Shown here piece by piece: positions 27,295 through 37,260 of a DNA stretch of 64,000 bases (position 1 is its first letter; each line of letters begins with the position of its first letter). Below the pieces are notes generated by a model. It searched no databases and was not told the origin of the DNA. It saw nothing but the letters and a program-made list of their open reading frames with translations. The position numbers were made by a program, and so were the translations under genes. Source of the stretch: Acidocella aquatica (GTDB lineage Bacteria; Pseudomonadota; Alphaproteobacteria; Acetobacterales; Acetobacteraceae). The stretch spans positions 186,001-250,000 of the forward strand of contig NZ_BSOS01000067.1 of NCBI RefSeq assembly GCF_030160635.1, given 5' to 3'.

Positions 27295-28344
27295 CTAAGG
27301 AAAGACCAGCCGCGCCGCCGCCCAGGCCCCCGCCTCGGCCACCACCGCGTCAGCGTCTCCCGCCAGCGCGCGCGCCACCTCCAGCAACCCAACATCCCCG
27401 CTGTTGCCAATCGCAATCGCCACATTGCGCACAAACCTGTTGCGCCCCACCCGCTTCACCGGGGAGCCCGCGAACATCGCCCGGAACCCGGCATCATCCA
27501 GCCCCGCCAGCGCCGCCAGCCGGGGGGCCGCCAGCTCCTCCCGATGCGCGAATTTCGCCTCCTGCCCGGCCTTGGCAAACTTGTTCCATGGGCAAACCGC
27601 CAAACAATCATCGCAGCCGTAAATCCGGTTGCCCATTCCCGCGCGCAAATTCTCAGGGATCGGCCCGTCATGCTCGATCGTCAGGTAGGAGACACACCGG
27701 CGCGCATCGAGCTGGTAGGGTGCGGGGAACGCCGCCGTCGGGCAGGCTTCCAAACATGCCTGGCAGCTCCCGCATCTATCCGCATGGGCGGCATCCGGCG
27801 CGATTTCCAGCGTGGTGAACACCTCGCCCAGAAACAGCCACGAGCCATGCGTGCGCGACACCAGGTTCGTGTGTTTCCCCTGCCACCCCAGCCCCGCCAG
27901 CGCCGCCAGCGGCTTCTCCATCACCGGTGCTGTATCAACAAACACCTTCACCCCCGCCCCGCGCGCGGCGATAAACTGCGCCAGGTGCTTCAACTTTCCC
28001 TTCACCACATCATGATAATCGCGCCCGCGCGCATAGACCGAGATATTGCCCACCCCGGGCGCGCCCACGCTGGCCAGCGCGTCGCCCTCCGGCGCGTAGG
28101 AAATCCCGAGCGAGACCACGCTCATCGCCTGCGGCCACAAAACCCGCGGGTCCGCCCGCTCATCGGCGCGCGCCGCCATCCAGCCCATGCCGCCATGGCG
28201 CCCGGCGGCCAAAAATTCCCTTAACCCCGCCTGGCGCTCTGGCGGCATAACCGCGCGGGCAAACCCCACCGCCTCAAACCCCAGCGCTGCCGCGCGCGCG
28301 CGTATCGCTGCCTTTTCCTGGCGCGCGAGATCACCCCCGGCCAC
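27295..28344 (-). CDS. queG: Epoxyqueuosine reductase QueG
   Basis: Cobalamin and [4Fe-4S] enzyme performing the last step of queuosine synthesis in tRNA. Two ferredoxin-like clusters are visible: [12 protein letters not shown] and [25 protein letters not shown] and [10 protein letters not shown] are family blocks. I place the start at GTG 28344, giving 349 residues and a 14-bp overlap with queF. Reading further upstream (to 28416) adds an Arg-rich leader antisense to nothing conserved. It is the last of four queuosine genes in a row. Confidence 0.91.
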   Translation of the reverse strand: MAGGDLARQEKAAIRARAAALGFEAVGFARAVMPPERQAGLREFLAAGRHGGMGWMAARADERADPRVLWPQAMSVVSLGISYAPEGDALASVGAPGVGNISVYARGRDYHDVVKGKLKHLAQFIAARGAGVKVFVDTAPVMEKPLAALAGLGWQGKHTNLVSRTHGSWLFLGEVFTTLEIAPDAAHADRCGSCQACLEACPTAAFPAPYQLDARRCVSYLTIEHDGPIPENLRAGMGNRIYGCDDCLAVCPWNKFAKAGQEAKFAHREELAAPRLAALAGLDDAGFRAMFAGSPVKRVGRNRFVRNVAIAIGNSGDVGLLEVARALAGDADAVVAEAGAWAAARLVFP

Positions 28345-28795
28345 GATACCCCGGCACACCCTGCTCGGGGATCCACGCCCCCTCCGGCGGCGCCCCGCTC
28401 TGCCAGAACACATCAATCGGGATTCCCCCGCGCGGATACCAGTAGGCCCCGATCCGCAACCATTTCGGGCGCAGCAGCTCCACCAGCCGGTCAGCGATCA
28501 TCATGGTGCACGCTTCATGAAACGCGCCATGATTCCTGAAACTATAGAAAAACAGTTTCAGCGACTTGCTCTCAACCAGCCATTCGCCCGGAATATAATC
28601 GATCACGATATGCGCGAAATCCGGCTGCCCCGTCAGCGGGCAGAGTGAGGTGAACTCGGGCGTGGTGAAGCGCACCACCACATCCTTTCCCCCGGTCTGC
28701 GCCGCTACCCGCTCCAGCACCGCGCTCTCGGGCGAGGTGGGCGCCTGCGTGGCGCTGCCAAGCTGCTGCAAGCCGGCATAGCGTTCCTCAACCAT
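28331..28795 (-). CDS. queF: NADPH-dependent preQ0 reductase QueF
   Basis: Reduces 7-cyano-7-deazaguanine (preQ0) to preQ1, the base inserted by Tgt. This is the short, unimodular type (154 residues). It shows the active-site Cys in [13 protein letters not shown], the QueF signature [15 protein letters not shown] and the conserved Glu of HEACT. The ATG at 28795 overlaps the tgt stop by 8 bp; a frame to 28873 would start inside tgt. Confidence 0.93.
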   Translation of the reverse strand: MVEERYAGLQQLGSATQAPTSPESAVLERVAAQTGGKDVVVRFTTPEFTSLCPLTGQPDFAHIVIDYIPGEWLVESKSLKLFFYSFRNHGAFHEACTMMIADRLVELLRPKWLRIGAYWYPRGGIPIDVFWQSGAPPEGAWIPEQGVPGYRGRG

Positions 28796-29906
28796 GTTTC
28801 GCCTCCTCCCATCCGGCGCGCGTGGCTTGGCAATATTCATCGTAATTGCCTGCCAGAATCGCCACCCGCCCATCCTGCATCAGGCGTTGATAATAGGTGA
28901 GATTATGCATGGTCAGCAGCATCGGCCCCAAAATCTCCTGCGCGCGGAACAGATGATGCAGATACGCCCGCGTATGGCGCGTGCAGCACAAACAGCCGCA
29001 ATTCTCATCCAGCGGCGTGCCATCATCAATAAACCGCGCATTGCGCAGGTTGAACACCCCGTGCGAGGTGAAGCCCCGCGCCGTCCGCCCCGCGCGGGTC
29101 GGCATCACGCAGTCGAACATATCAACGCCGCGCGCCACCGAGCCCAACAGGTCATCAGGCGTGCCAACACCCATCAGATACCGCGGCTTGCCGGTGGGCA
29201 GCAAAGGTGCCGTGATATCGAGCATTGCATACATCATCTCCTGGCCCTCACCCACCGCCAGCCCGCCGATGGCATAGCCCTCGAAGTTCAGCTCCCGCAG
29301 CGCCGCGGCTGATTCCTCGCGCAGATCCTTATAGACATTCCCCTGCACGATGCCGAACTGCCCATAGCCGTCGCGCGCCACAAAAGCGTCCCTTGAGCGC
29401 TTCGCCCAGCGGGTGGAAAGCCGCATCGATTTTGCCGCCTCCTCATGCGTCGCCGGAAATTTTGTGCATTCATCGAGCACCATCGTAATCGTGGCATCCA
29501 GAAGATACTGAATCTCCATCGAGCGCTCCGGCGTCAGATGATGCGCCGAGCCATCTATATGTGAGCGGAATGTCACGCCCGTCTCATCCATCTTGCGCAG
29601 CTTGGCGAGTGACATCACCTGGAACCCGCCGGAGTCGGTCAGGATCGGCCCTGGCCAGTCCATCATTTTATGCAATCCGCCGAGCCGCGCCACCCGCTCC
29701 GCGCCTGGGCGCAACATCAAATGATAAGTGTTGCCGAGCACGATCTTCGCGCCCGTCGCGCGCACGGCATCAGCGGTCATCGCCTTCACGGTTCCCGCTG
29801 TTCCCACCGCCATGAACGTCGGCGTCGGCACATCGCCATGCGCCGTATGCAGCATACCCGCCCGCGCCGCGCCATCCTGGCCCAGCAGATCAAATGAAAA
29901 ACTCAT
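28788..29906 (-). CDS. tgt: tRNA-guanine transglycosylase
   Basis: Exchanges guanine 34 in GUN-anticodon tRNAs for preQ1. It has the catalytic Asp segment [14 protein letters not shown], the second Asp in [12 protein letters not shown], and zinc ligands [17 protein letters not shown] near 305-320. At 372 residues it is full length. It overlaps queA by 4 bp and queF by 8 bp, so queA-tgt-queF-queG is one tightly packed unit. Confidence 0.96.
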   Translation of the reverse strand: MSFSFDLLGQDGAARAGMLHTAHGDVPTPTFMAVGTAGTVKAMTADAVRATGAKIVLGNTYHLMLRPGAERVARLGGLHKMMDWPGPILTDSGGFQVMSLAKLRKMDETGVTFRSHIDGSAHHLTPERSMEIQYLLDATITMVLDECTKFPATHEEAAKSMRLSTRWAKRSRDAFVARDGYGQFGIVQGNVYKDLREESAAALRELNFEGYAIGGLAVGEGQEMMYAMLDITAPLLPTGKPRYLMGVGTPDDLLGSVARGVDMFDCVMPTRAGRTARGFTSHGVFNLRNARFIDDGTPLDENCGCLCCTRHTRAYLHHLFRAQEILGPMLLTMHNLTYYQRLMQDGRVAILAGNYDEYCQATRAGWEEAKHG

Positions 29907-30925
29907 GCTTTCTCCAGCAGGCAGGCATCGCCATAAGAATAAAACCGGTAGCCCGCCGCAATCGCATGCGCATAGGCCGCGCGAATGCGCTCCACCCCGG
30001 CAAAGGCCGAGACCAGCATCAGCAATGTGGAATGCGGCAGATGAAAATTCGTGAACAACAAATCCGCGACCTTGAACCTATAGCCCGGCAGAATGAAAAT
30101 ATCCGTCTCGCCGTCAAAGGGTTGCACCAGACCATCATCCCCCGCGGCTGACTCGATCACCCGCAGCGCCGTTGTTCCCACCGGCACAATCCGCCCGCCC
30201 GCTGCCCGCACCGCGTTAATCTTCGCCGCTGCCTCGGGGGAAACAAACCCCCGCTCCGCATGCATCCGATGCTCCGCGAGTTCCTCAACCCGCACCGGCA
30301 GAAACGTCCCCGCGCCCACATGCAGGGTCACGCGCACAATCTCCACCCCTGCCGCCGCCAAAGCCTCAGCCAGCGCCTCGGTAAAATGCAGCCCCGCCGT
30401 GGGCGCGGCCACCGCGCCCTCATTCGCCGCGAACATGGTCTGATAATCCGCCTTGTCCTGCGCGGTAATGCCCTCCGGCCGCGCGATATAGGGCGGCAGC
30501 GCCAGCGCCCCGCTGCGCGCCAGTGCGGCGTAAAAATCATCCGCCACAAAGCGCAGAAACGCCGCGCCGCCTTCCAGAACCTCCAGCACCTCGGCGGAGA
30601 ATTGCGGATCAATCACCAGCACATCCCCGGCCTTCACCCGCCGCGCGTTGCGCAGTAAAACCCGCCAGCTGCCATCATCGCGCCGGCGGTCCAGCGTAAT
30701 GCCGATCCGCGCCGCGCCGCGATAGGCGCTCAGCTGCGCCGGGATCACCCTGGTATCATTGACCACCAGCAGATCGCCACGCCGCAGCAGCCCCGGCAGA
30801 TCGCGCACCCGCCAGTCGCGCAGCTCGCCTGCCACATGCAGCAGCCGCGCGGAATCACGCGGGCGCGCGGGCTGCGCCGCGATGCGCTCCGGCGGCAATT
30901 CATATCCAAAATCGGATAGTTTCAT
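29903..30925 (-). CDS. queA: S-adenosylmethionine:tRNA ribosyltransferase-isomerase
   Basis: Builds epoxyqueuosine by moving the ribosyl part of SAM onto preQ1-modified tRNA. Signatures are the N-terminal [30 protein letters not shown] and [20 protein letters not shown]. At 340 residues it is full length. It is the first queuosine gene, 19 bp after the glyoxalase-like gene, and overlaps tgt. Confidence 0.96.
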   Translation of the reverse strand: MKLSDFGYELPPERIAAQPARPRDSARLLHVAGELRDWRVRDLPGLLRRGDLLVVNDTRVIPAQLSAYRGAARIGITLDRRRDDGSWRVLLRNARRVKAGDVLVIDPQFSAEVLEVLEGGAAFLRFVADDFYAALARSGALALPPYIARPEGITAQDKADYQTMFAANEGAVAAPTAGLHFTEALAEALAAAGVEIVRVTLHVGAGTFLPVRVEELAEHRMHAERGFVSPEAAAKINAVRAAGGRIVPVGTTALRVIESAAGDDGLVQPFDGETDIFILPGYRFKVADLLFTNFHLPHSTLLMLVSAFAGVERIRAAYAHAIAAGYRFYSYGDACLLEKA

Positions 30926-30943
30926 GGGTTGGCACCCATGAAT

Positions 30944-31339
30944 TCAATCCCCCATATACGAGGCTAACTCGATCAAATTCCCATCCGGGTCGCGGCAATA
31001 AACCGAGGTTATATCCCCCAGCGCGCCGATGCGCGACACCGGCCCGCGTTCAACCGCCACGCCGCAGGCATGCAACTGCGCCACCGCGTCTTCCGGCCGC
31101 ACCGCGATCACGAAACACAAATCCAGCGTCCCCGGCCGGGCCTCGCGCGCATGGGGCAACACCTCGTTGCCCACCTCGTGCAGATTTATCTTCTGCGCCC
31201 CAAAGCGCAGCGCCGTGCGGTTGCTCCCGCCGTATTCCTCCCGCTCCATGCCCAGAACACGCTGATACCAGGCCGCCGTCTCGGTCAGATCGTTACAGGT
31301 CATCACCACATGGTCGATGCGGTCGACGGTGAATTTCAT
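30944..31339 (-). CDS. VOC-family (glyoxalase/dioxygenase fold) protein
   Basis: 131-residue vicinal-oxygen-chelate protein made of two beta-alpha-beta3 modules. Likely metal ligands are the His of IDHVVMTCNDL at the N-terminus, the His of KINLHEVGN mid-way and the Glu of DPDGNLIELASY at the end. Resembles a widespread virulence-protein/glyoxalase-like group; the substrate is not known. The start touches the fumarase stop (one-base overlap), so it is co-transcribed with it. Confidence 0.82.
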   Translation of the reverse strand: MKFTVDRIDHVVMTCNDLTETAAWYQRVLGMEREEYGGSNRTALRFGAQKINLHEVGNEVLPHAREARPGTLDLCFVIAVRPEDAVAQLHACGVAVERGPVSRIGALGDITSVYCRDPDGNLIELASYMGD

Positions 31340-32985
31340 CAGGCAAGCTCACTGAAAAAATCATTGCCCTTGTCGTCCACCACGATGAACGCCGGGAAAT
31401 CCTTCACCTCTATTTTCCAGACCGCCTCCATCCCCAGCTCGGGATATTCCAGAACCTCGACCTTGGTGATGTTATTCTGCGCCAGAACCGCCGCCGGCCC
31501 GCCGATGGAGCCCAGATAGAACCCGCCATGCGCCTTGCACGCATCGCGCACGGCGCGCGAGCGGTTGCCCTTGGCCAGCATGATGAGCGACCCGCCCGCC
31601 GCCTGGAACTCTTCGACATAGCTATCCATCCGCCCGGCGGTGGTCGGGCCGAAGCTGCCTGTCACCATCCCCTCCGGCGTTTTCGCCGGCCCGGCGTAAT
31701 ACACTGGATGGTTCTTCATATAATCGGGCATACCCTCGCCGCGGTCGAGCCGTTCCTTCAGCTTGGCATGGGCGATATCGCGCGCCACCACAATCGTGCC
31801 GCTCAGCGCCACCCGGGTCTTGATCGGATACTGCGACAGCGTGGCCAGAATTTCGGCCATCGGCTTGTTCAGATCAATCGCCACCACCTCGCCGCCCAGA
31901 TGCGCCTCGGTCACCTCCGGCAGATATTTCGCGGGGTCGGTCTCAAGCTGCTCCAGAAACACGCCGTCCTTGGTGATTTTTGCCTTGATCTGCCGGTCGG
32001 CCGAACACGACACGCCAATGCCGATTGGCAGGCTCGCGCCATGGCGCGGCAGGCGGATCACCCGCACATCGTGGCAGAAATATTTGCCGCCAAACTGCGC
32101 GCCGATGCCGATGCGCTGGGTCATCTCCAGCACGCGCGCTTCCATCTCCACATCGCGGAAGGCGTGGCCCAGCCTGCTGCCCTGCGTGGGCAGTTCGTCG
32201 AGATATTTCGTGGACCCCAGCTTCACCGTCTTCAGGTTCATCTCGGCCGAGGTGCCGCCGATGACGATGGAGAGATGATACGGCGGGCAGGCCGAAGTCC
32301 CCAGCGTCTTGGTCTTCGCCTCGATAAACGCCAGCAGCTTCTCAGGCGTCAGCACCGCCCGTGTCTCCTGGTAGAGATATGTCTTATTGGCCGATCCGCC
32401 GCCCTTGGCGATGAACATCAGATGAAACTCATCGGCATGATGCTCGCCGGGTGCTGCCATGATATCAAACTGCACCGGCAGGTTATTGCCGGTGTTCACC
32501 TCGTCATACATACTCAGCGGCGCCATCTGTGAATAACGCAAATTCGTCTCAGTATAGGTGCGGTGCACCCCCCAGCTCAGCGCCTCTTCCTCATTGCCTT
32601 CCACCCACACACGCTGGCCTTTTTTGCCGAACACCAGCGCCGTGCCGGTATCCTGGCACATCGGCAACACGCCGCCGGCGGCAATCGAGGCGTTCTTCAG
32701 AAACTCCATCGCCACATAGCGGTCGTTCTCAGACGCCTCCGGGTCCTGCAAAATTTTTGCCAGTTGCGCCAGATGCGCCGGACGCAGCAGATGCGAGACA
32801 TCGTGAAACGCCGCGAAGGCCAGCGCGCTCAGCGCATCGGCGCTCACCTTCAGCACCGTTTTGCCGTCCACCTGCAGGGTGGAGACACCCTCAATATCCA
32901 GTTTACGATACGGGGTCGTATCCTCCCCCAGCGGGAGCATCGGCGAATAGGCAAACCCTGGTTTCAGCTGCGTCGTCACGTTCAT
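31339..32985 (-). CDS. fumA: Class I fumarate hydratase ([4Fe-4S])
   Basis: Iron-sulphur fumarase interconverting fumarate and malate in the TCA cycle. The three cluster cysteines are recognisable in [10 protein letters not shown] (near 109), [10 protein letters not shown] (near 228) and GVSCSADRQ (near 325). The C-terminal half holds the beta-domain motif [12 protein letters not shown]. At 548 residues it is the full two-domain form. It lies 3 bp after sspB and is coupled to the VOC gene. The oxygen-labile cluster makes it a natural target of iron control by Fur. Confidence 0.94.
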   Translation of the reverse strand: MNVTTQLKPGFAYSPMLPLGEDTTPYRKLDIEGVSTLQVDGKTVLKVSADALSALAFAAFHDVSHLLRPAHLAQLAKILQDPEASENDRYVAMEFLKNASIAAGGVLPMCQDTGTALVFGKKGQRVWVEGNEEEALSWGVHRTYTETNLRYSQMAPLSMYDEVNTGNNLPVQFDIMAAPGEHHADEFHLMFIAKGGGSANKTYLYQETRAVLTPEKLLAFIEAKTKTLGTSACPPYHLSIVIGGTSAEMNLKTVKLGSTKYLDELPTQGSRLGHAFRDVEMEARVLEMTQRIGIGAQFGGKYFCHDVRVIRLPRHGASLPIGIGVSCSADRQIKAKITKDGVFLEQLETDPAKYLPEVTEAHLGGEVVAIDLNKPMAEILATLSQYPIKTRVALSGTIVVARDIAHAKLKERLDRGEGMPDYMKNHPVYYAGPAKTPEGMVTGSFGPTTAGRMDSYVEEFQAAGGSLIMLAKGNRSRAVRDACKAHGGFYLGSIGGPAAVLAQNNITKVEVLEYPELGMEAVWKIEVKDFPAFIVVDDKGNDFFSELA

Positions 32986-32988
32986 CTC

Positions 32989-33498
32989 TCAGGAATCTTT
33001 CTGCTTTTTCCGGAAGGCGTCCAAACTCACCACATCGGCCGGCCCATCGCTCGGGCGCGAGGGCACATCATCGCCCTCCGGCGCCGGCATATCCGCGACC
33101 TTGATCGGCTCGGGCACTTCCACCTCAAAATGCAGGCCAAAGCGCACTTCCGGGTCGGCAAAGCTGGTAATGGCCGCCACTGGAATGGTCAGAATGCTCG
33201 GCACCCCGCCAAAGGCCAGGCCGACATTCATCTCTGTCCCCGCCGCGTCCACGCTCAGGCTGTGGAACTGGTGCTGCAGCACAATGGTCATCTCGTCGGG
33301 ATATTGCACGCGCAGCCGGTCGGGGATTTTCACCCCCGGATAGGCGGTCTTGAAGGTAATGTAGAAATGATGCCCGCCGGGCAGCCCTTCCGCCGCCGCA
33401 TGGCGCAGCGCGCTCACCACCACATGGCGCAGCGCATCCTGCGTCCACTCATCATAGGGCAGCAGCGAGTCCGGCACATTCAAATCATCGTCAGCCAT
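32989..33498 (-). CDS. sspB: ClpXP adaptor SspB, alphaproteobacterial type
   Basis: Adaptor that carries ssrA-tagged proteins to ClpXP. The core (YDEWTQDALRHVVVSALRHA, GGHHFYITFKTAYPGV, YPDEMTIVLQHQF) matches the SspB-alpha fold. After an acidic/Pro linker comes the short C-terminal tail DVVSLDAFRKKQK, the likely ClpX-docking segment. The ATG at 33498 gives 169 residues; an upstream ATG at 33513 adds five residues. A fumarase neighbour also occurs in other alphaproteobacteria. Confidence 0.88.
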   Translation of the reverse strand: MADDDLNVPDSLLPYDEWTQDALRHVVVSALRHAAAEGLPGGHHFYITFKTAYPGVKIPDRLRVQYPDEMTIVLQHQFHSLSVDAAGTEMNVGLAFGGVPSILTIPVAAITSFADPEVRFGLHFEVEVPEPIKVADMPAPEGDDVPSRPSDGPADVVSLDAFRKKQKDS

Positions 33499-33534
33499 TA
33501 ACCAATCCCCCAAGCCACCTGGTCACCCCAGGCC

Positions 33535-34371
33535 TCAACGCGCATCGCGCTCGTAATGCCGGTAATATTTATCCGTCACCAGATCCGTCTGCACCACCAC
33601 AGCGATGTCAGTGGTGTTGAACTGGTGGTCGATCACCGCCCCATCCCCCACAAACCCGCCCAGCCGCAGATAGCCTTTTACCAGCGGCGGCAGGCGCAGC
33701 AATGCCTGGCGCGCGTCCACCGCCCCGGGGGCGCAGCGGTGCATGTCGATATAGCGCTCCGCCAGGGCGCGCGGGCGTATCGCCTCCGGCGCCAGATGAT
33801 GCATGCTCAGATACGTCAGCTCCAGCGCCAGCGCGTCCGGGTCGGTCCCGCTCAGCGAGGCGCAGCCGAACATTATATCTATGCCATGATGGAAGACATA
33901 GGCCGCAATCCCCCGCCAGAGCAGCTGCAACACCGCGCGGGAGCGATAAGCCGCATCCGTGCAGCTGCGCCCCAGCTCCAGCTTGCGCCCGGGGAACCTC
34001 TCCAGGGCTGAAATATCGTATTCGGCCTGGGTATAGAACCGGCCGATTTTCGCCGCCGCCTCCTCGCGGATCAGCCGGTAGGTGCCCACCACCCCGGCGG
34101 CGCCTTCGCCCCGGTCATGGTCGATGACCAGCAGATGGTCCGCCAGCGCGTCGAACTCATCGCAATCGCGCCGGGTGGCCACCGCCGCAGCATCCGCCTG
34201 CGCGCCCATTTCCTCGTAAAACACGCGATAACGCAGCGCCAGCGCGGCATCGAGCTCGCCCGGCGTGGCGGCAAGCCGCACCCCCAGGTTCCCCGCGCGC
34301 AATTCGGCAAACCCTGGCGCCGCGACGCCAATGGCAACGCGCGGCGATTCCGGCCTGAGACTTTCATTCAT
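33535..34371 (-). CDS. olsB: GNAT-fold N-acyltransferase, OlsB-like (ornithine lipid type)
   Basis: 278-residue protein of the hemolysin/OlsB acyltransferase group, which adds a 3-hydroxyacyl chain to ornithine as the first step of ornithine-lipid synthesis. Diagnostic stretches are ALRYRVFYEEMGA, CDEFDALADHLLVID, KLELGRSCTDAAYRSR and the late KGYLRLGGFVGDGAVID. The olsA partner is not adjacent, although a PlsC-type gene occurs at 63 kb. The ATG overlaps the fur stop by 4 bp. Ornithine lipids help alphaproteobacteria cope with acid or phosphate stress (family knowledge). Confidence 0.78.
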   Translation of the reverse strand: MNESLRPESPRVAIGVAAPGFAELRAGNLGVRLAATPGELDAALALRYRVFYEEMGAQADAAAVATRRDCDEFDALADHLLVIDHDRGEGAAGVVGTYRLIREEAAAKIGRFYTQAEYDISALERFPGRKLELGRSCTDAAYRSRAVLQLLWRGIAAYVFHHGIDIMFGCASLSGTDPDALALELTYLSMHHLAPEAIRPRALAERYIDMHRCAPGAVDARQALLRLPPLVKGYLRLGGFVGDGAVIDHQFNTTDIAVVVQTDLVTDKYYRHYERDAR

Positions 34372-34781
34372 TTTTTTATCCGCCGGCCAAATAACTCGAT
34401 TTTTATGATATCGACCTCAAACCCCTGCATCCGGGCCACGTCGCGCAGCAGCGCCTCGGCCTGCGGCGAGGCAAACTCCACCACCGTGCCAACTTCCTGG
34501 TCAACCAGATGAAAATGCGTCCGCTCCTGGCTTGGTTCATAGCGCGCGCGTTTCCCACCCAGGTCCCGCCGCGCCAGAATGCCCTTGGCTTCCAGCAGAC
34601 GCACGGTCCGGTACACGGTCGCCAAAGAAATCCGCGCGTCAACCCTGTTCGCCCGGCGGTGCAGTTCATCCACATCCGGGTGGTCAGTCGCCTCGGAAAG
34701 CACGCGCGCGATCACCCGGCGCGGGCCTGTCATCTTCAGCCCGTTCTCTATGCACAGGCGCTCGATGCTTATATCCATCAC
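34368..34781 (-). CDS. fur: Fur-family metal-responsive regulator (Fur/Mur type)
   Basis: 137-residue winged-helix repressor with the Fur DNA-binding domain (LKMTGPRRVIARVL, SLATVYRTVRLLEAKG) and the dimerisation part with metal-site His (RTHFHLVD, VVEF). The paired cysteines that bind structural zinc in E. coli Fur are absent, as in alphaproteobacterial Fur/Mur proteins that answer to manganese or iron. It is the first gene of the long minus-strand run and is divergent from tusA across 53 bp. Irr is less likely because no haem-regulatory motif is seen. Confidence 0.85.
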   Translation of the reverse strand: MMDISIERLCIENGLKMTGPRRVIARVLSEATDHPDVDELHRRANRVDARISLATVYRTVRLLEAKGILARRDLGGKRARYEPSQERTHFHLVDQEVGTVVEFASPQAEALLRDVARMQGFEVDIIKIELFGRRIKK

Positions 34782-34834
34782 CTGCCTTGTGGCCTAAGTT
34801 TTTTCTCCGGTCCAGCCTTGCGAGAGACAGAATA

Positions 34835-35080
34835 ATGACATCACCCCTCCCGGTGCACCATAAAGCCATCGATATCACCGCCGAAACCTGCCCCATGACC
34901 TTCGTGCGCACCCGCCTTGCGCTGGATACGATCCAAACCGGGGAGATCCTGCTGGTCCGCCTCAAGGGCGCCGACCCGCTGGCCAATGTGCCCCGCGCCG
35001 CGGCTGACCAGGGGCACGACCCGCTGGAACTGCTCGAACAGCCTGACGGCAGCTGGCTCCTGGTCATCCAGAAAGGCTGA
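34835..35080 (+). CDS. TusA/SirA-family sulphurtransferase-like protein
   Basis: 81-residue protein of the TusA/YedF fold, with the single cysteine motif ETCPMTFVRTRLAL near the N-terminus and the C-terminal PDGSWLLVIQKG. Relatives pass sulphur as a persulphide for tRNA thiolation or molybdenum cofactor. The CPxP motif is CPMT here, so proline is replaced. The ATG at 34835 follows CGAGAGACAG, a usable ribosome site. It precedes the heme A synthase gene by 77 bp. Confidence 0.82.
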   Translation: MTSPLPVHHKAIDITAETCPMTFVRTRLALDTIQTGEILLVRLKGADPLANVPRAAADQGHDPLELLEQPDGSWLLVIQKG

Positions 35081-35157
35081 CCCCCCCCGCTGCTGGCGAA
35101 TTGCGCCGCCAGGGCCTATATGCCGCGCGTGTCACCGTGCCCAACAGGAGCCTGAGC

Positions 35158-36198
35158 TTGTCCAAATCGAGCGCCACCATCGCCGCCGGCCAAACCAACC
35201 GCGTTCTTATTTCCGCCTGGCTCTACACCGTCTGTTTCATGATCTGGGTCATGGTTGGCATCGGCGGCTTCACACGCGAGACCGGCTCGGGCCTCTCCAT
35301 CATGAACTGGGACCCCATCGTCGGCGCGCTCCCGCCCATGACCGCCGATGCCTGGAACAAGCTCTTCGCGCTCTACCAGACCATCCCGCAGGCGCAGATC
35401 CTGCACAAGGGCATGGACCTCGCGGGCTTCCAACAGCTCTTCTGGCCCGAATACATCCACCGCCTCTGGGGACGGCTCATCGGCGTGGTCTTCTTCCTCC
35501 CCCTGCTCGGCTTCATCCTCGCCCGGCGCATCGAAGCCCGGCTGATCCCCTGGCTGCTCCTGCTTTTCCTCATGGGCGGGCTGCAAGGCGCCATCGGCTG
35601 GTTCATGGTCTCCTCGGGCTTCTTCGCGGGCAGCACGGCGGTCGAGCCCTGGCGCCTCTCGCTGCATTTCTCCGCCGCCATGTTCCTTTATGTCTCAGTG
35701 CTCTGGACCGCGCTCACCGTCCGCCACCCCACCCCCACCGACCCCTTTGAGCAACGCGGCCTGCAACGCCTGACCACGCTGGCCATATTGCTGCTGTTCT
35801 GCACCATGTTCGCGGGCACCTTTGTTTCGGGCACCCACGCCATCTCGGTGTTCGACCCCGCGAAAGCCATCGGCGTCGGCATGCCCCCCCCGGGCTACCC
35901 CGACACCAGCTTCTTCACCGACCAGGCGACCATTCTCTTCAACCACCAGGCCCTGGCCACGCTCACCACGCTGGTGTTGCTCATCACCGCCACCAAGGCC
36001 CTGCGCAGCAACGCCGGCGCCCCGATCCGCGACGCGGGGCTCGCCATCGCAGGCTTCGTGCTGCTGCAATTCACCCTGGGGGTCAGCGCCCTGGTCTCCA
36101 AAATGCTGGACCTCGGCGTCGCCCACCAGATGAACGCCGTGCTGCTCCTCACCGCCTGCATCCTGCTGCTGCACCGCCTGCGCGGCGCCACCGCATGA
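35158..36198 (+). CDS. ctaA: Heme A synthase (COX15/CtaA)
   Basis: Eight-helix inner-membrane protein that oxidises the methyl group of heme O to give heme A for aa3-type oxidases. Two four-helix halves carry the four His ligands: EYIHRLWGR (E98, H101), LSLHFSA, FNHQALA and VAHQMNAV. I chose TTG 35158 because AGGAG at 35146-35150 is seven bases upstream; longer frames begin at 35101 with no such site. 346 residues. The stop overlaps the start of a second, divergent CtaA-like gene by 4 bp. Confidence 0.88.
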   Translation: MSKSSATIAAGQTNRVLISAWLYTVCFMIWVMVGIGGFTRETGSGLSIMNWDPIVGALPPMTADAWNKLFALYQTIPQAQILHKGMDLAGFQQLFWPEYIHRLWGRLIGVVFFLPLLGFILARRIEARLIPWLLLLFLMGGLQGAIGWFMVSSGFFAGSTAVEPWRLSLHFSAAMFLYVSVLWTALTVRHPTPTDPFEQRGLQRLTTLAILLLFCTMFAGTFVSGTHAISVFDPAKAIGVGMPPPGYPDTSFFTDQATILFNHQALATLTTLVLLITATKALRSNAGAPIRDAGLAIAGFVLLQFTLGVSALVSKMLDLGVAHQMNAVLLLTACILLLHRLRGATA

Positions 36199-37259
36199 CC
36201 CCCGCGCGCCCAAATAAGCTCCTGGGCAACTGGCTCATCCTGCTCGCCTGCATGATCTTCGGCATGGTCATCGGCGGCGGCCACGCGCGCACCATCAACG
36301 CGGGTTTCAGCATTCAGGTCTGGCGGCCGATCACCGGCTTCATCCCGCCGATGACCGCGGCCGACTGGTCCTACCTCTTCGGCCTCTACCAAAAAACCGC
36401 GCTCTTCCAGTCCCACCCCATCAGCCTTGCCGCCTACAAGGCGCTGTTCTGGCCGATGTTCCTTGACCGTTGCTGGGGCCGGCTGATCGCGCTCACCTTC
36501 ATCATCCCCTTCGTTTATTTCTGGTACACCGGTCAGCTCTCGCGGCGCCTCAAACTCTGGCTCGGCGCCGTCTTCCTGGCAGGCGCGGGCCAGGCCACCT
36601 ATGGCTGGTATATGGTGCAGACCGGCATGCAGCCCGGTGTGCTCTCGCCGCCGCCCGCCTGGGCCGGGCCGCATCTGGTCACCGCCATGATGGTGCTCTT
36701 CGCCCTGCTCTGGACCGGGCTGAGCATCCGCACCCCAACCCCCGCGCATCTGCCCGGCGCCCAAACCCTGCGCCGCCTCACCAGCGCCAGCCTCGCGCTC
36801 ATTCTCCTCACCATGTTTTATGGCGCGCTGGTCGCCACCACCAACGCCATCACCGTGTTCAACACCTTCCCCACCATGGACGGCCAGTGGATTCCCAAGG
36901 GCTTCCTCACCTTCCAGCCGCTCTGGTGGAACTTCATCGCCAACCAGGCCACCGTGCAGTTCTGCCACCGGCTGTTGGCCACCATCACCGCGCTCACCGT
37001 GCTCGCCACCGCCACCCTCGGCCTGCGCGCCCCGCTGCCCCCGGCGCTGCGTGACAATTTTCTCATCGTTGCCGCCCTGGTGGCGTTGCAATACCTGCTC
37101 GGGATGACCACCCTTATCCTGGCCGCGCCCGAGCTGGGCTATGTCCACGAACTTAACGCCGTGCTGCTGTTCGGGGCCACCACCCTGGCCCGCCACGGCC
37201 TGCGCGGCGCCACCGCCGGGCGCCGTCTCAGCCCATCCCTCGCTGTTGGAGCAGAATAA
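36195..37259 (+). CDS. Second COX15/CtaA-like protein with altered active site
   Basis: A 354-residue, eight-helix paralogue of the preceding heme A synthase with the same layout. Three His positions are kept (AGPHLVTA, QFCHRLLA, YVHELNAV), but the first site reads MFLDRCWGR (D91) where the partner has EYIHRLWGR, so both the Glu and the His of the EXXHR motif are lost. It may be a partner subunit, a regulatory paralogue, or a haem-binding protein of different function. The ATG overlaps the first copy's stop, so the two are made together. Confidence 0.8.
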   Translation: MTPARPNKLLGNWLILLACMIFGMVIGGGHARTINAGFSIQVWRPITGFIPPMTAADWSYLFGLYQKTALFQSHPISLAAYKALFWPMFLDRCWGRLIALTFIIPFVYFWYTGQLSRRLKLWLGAVFLAGAGQATYGWYMVQTGMQPGVLSPPPAWAGPHLVTAMMVLFALLWTGLSIRTPTPAHLPGAQTLRRLTSASLALILLTMFYGALVATTNAITVFNTFPTMDGQWIPKGFLTFQPLWWNFIANQATVQFCHRLLATITALTVLATATLGLRAPLPPALRDNFLIVAALVALQYLLGMTTLILAAPELGYVHELNAVLLFGATTLARHGLRGATAGRRLSPSLAVGAE

Positions 37260-37260
37260 A

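Noticed and set aside
26344-28224. 626-codon plus-strand frame over accD/queG
   Set aside because: Antisense to accD and queG, whose zinc and Fe-S motifs are plain; composition is typical of a shadow frame.
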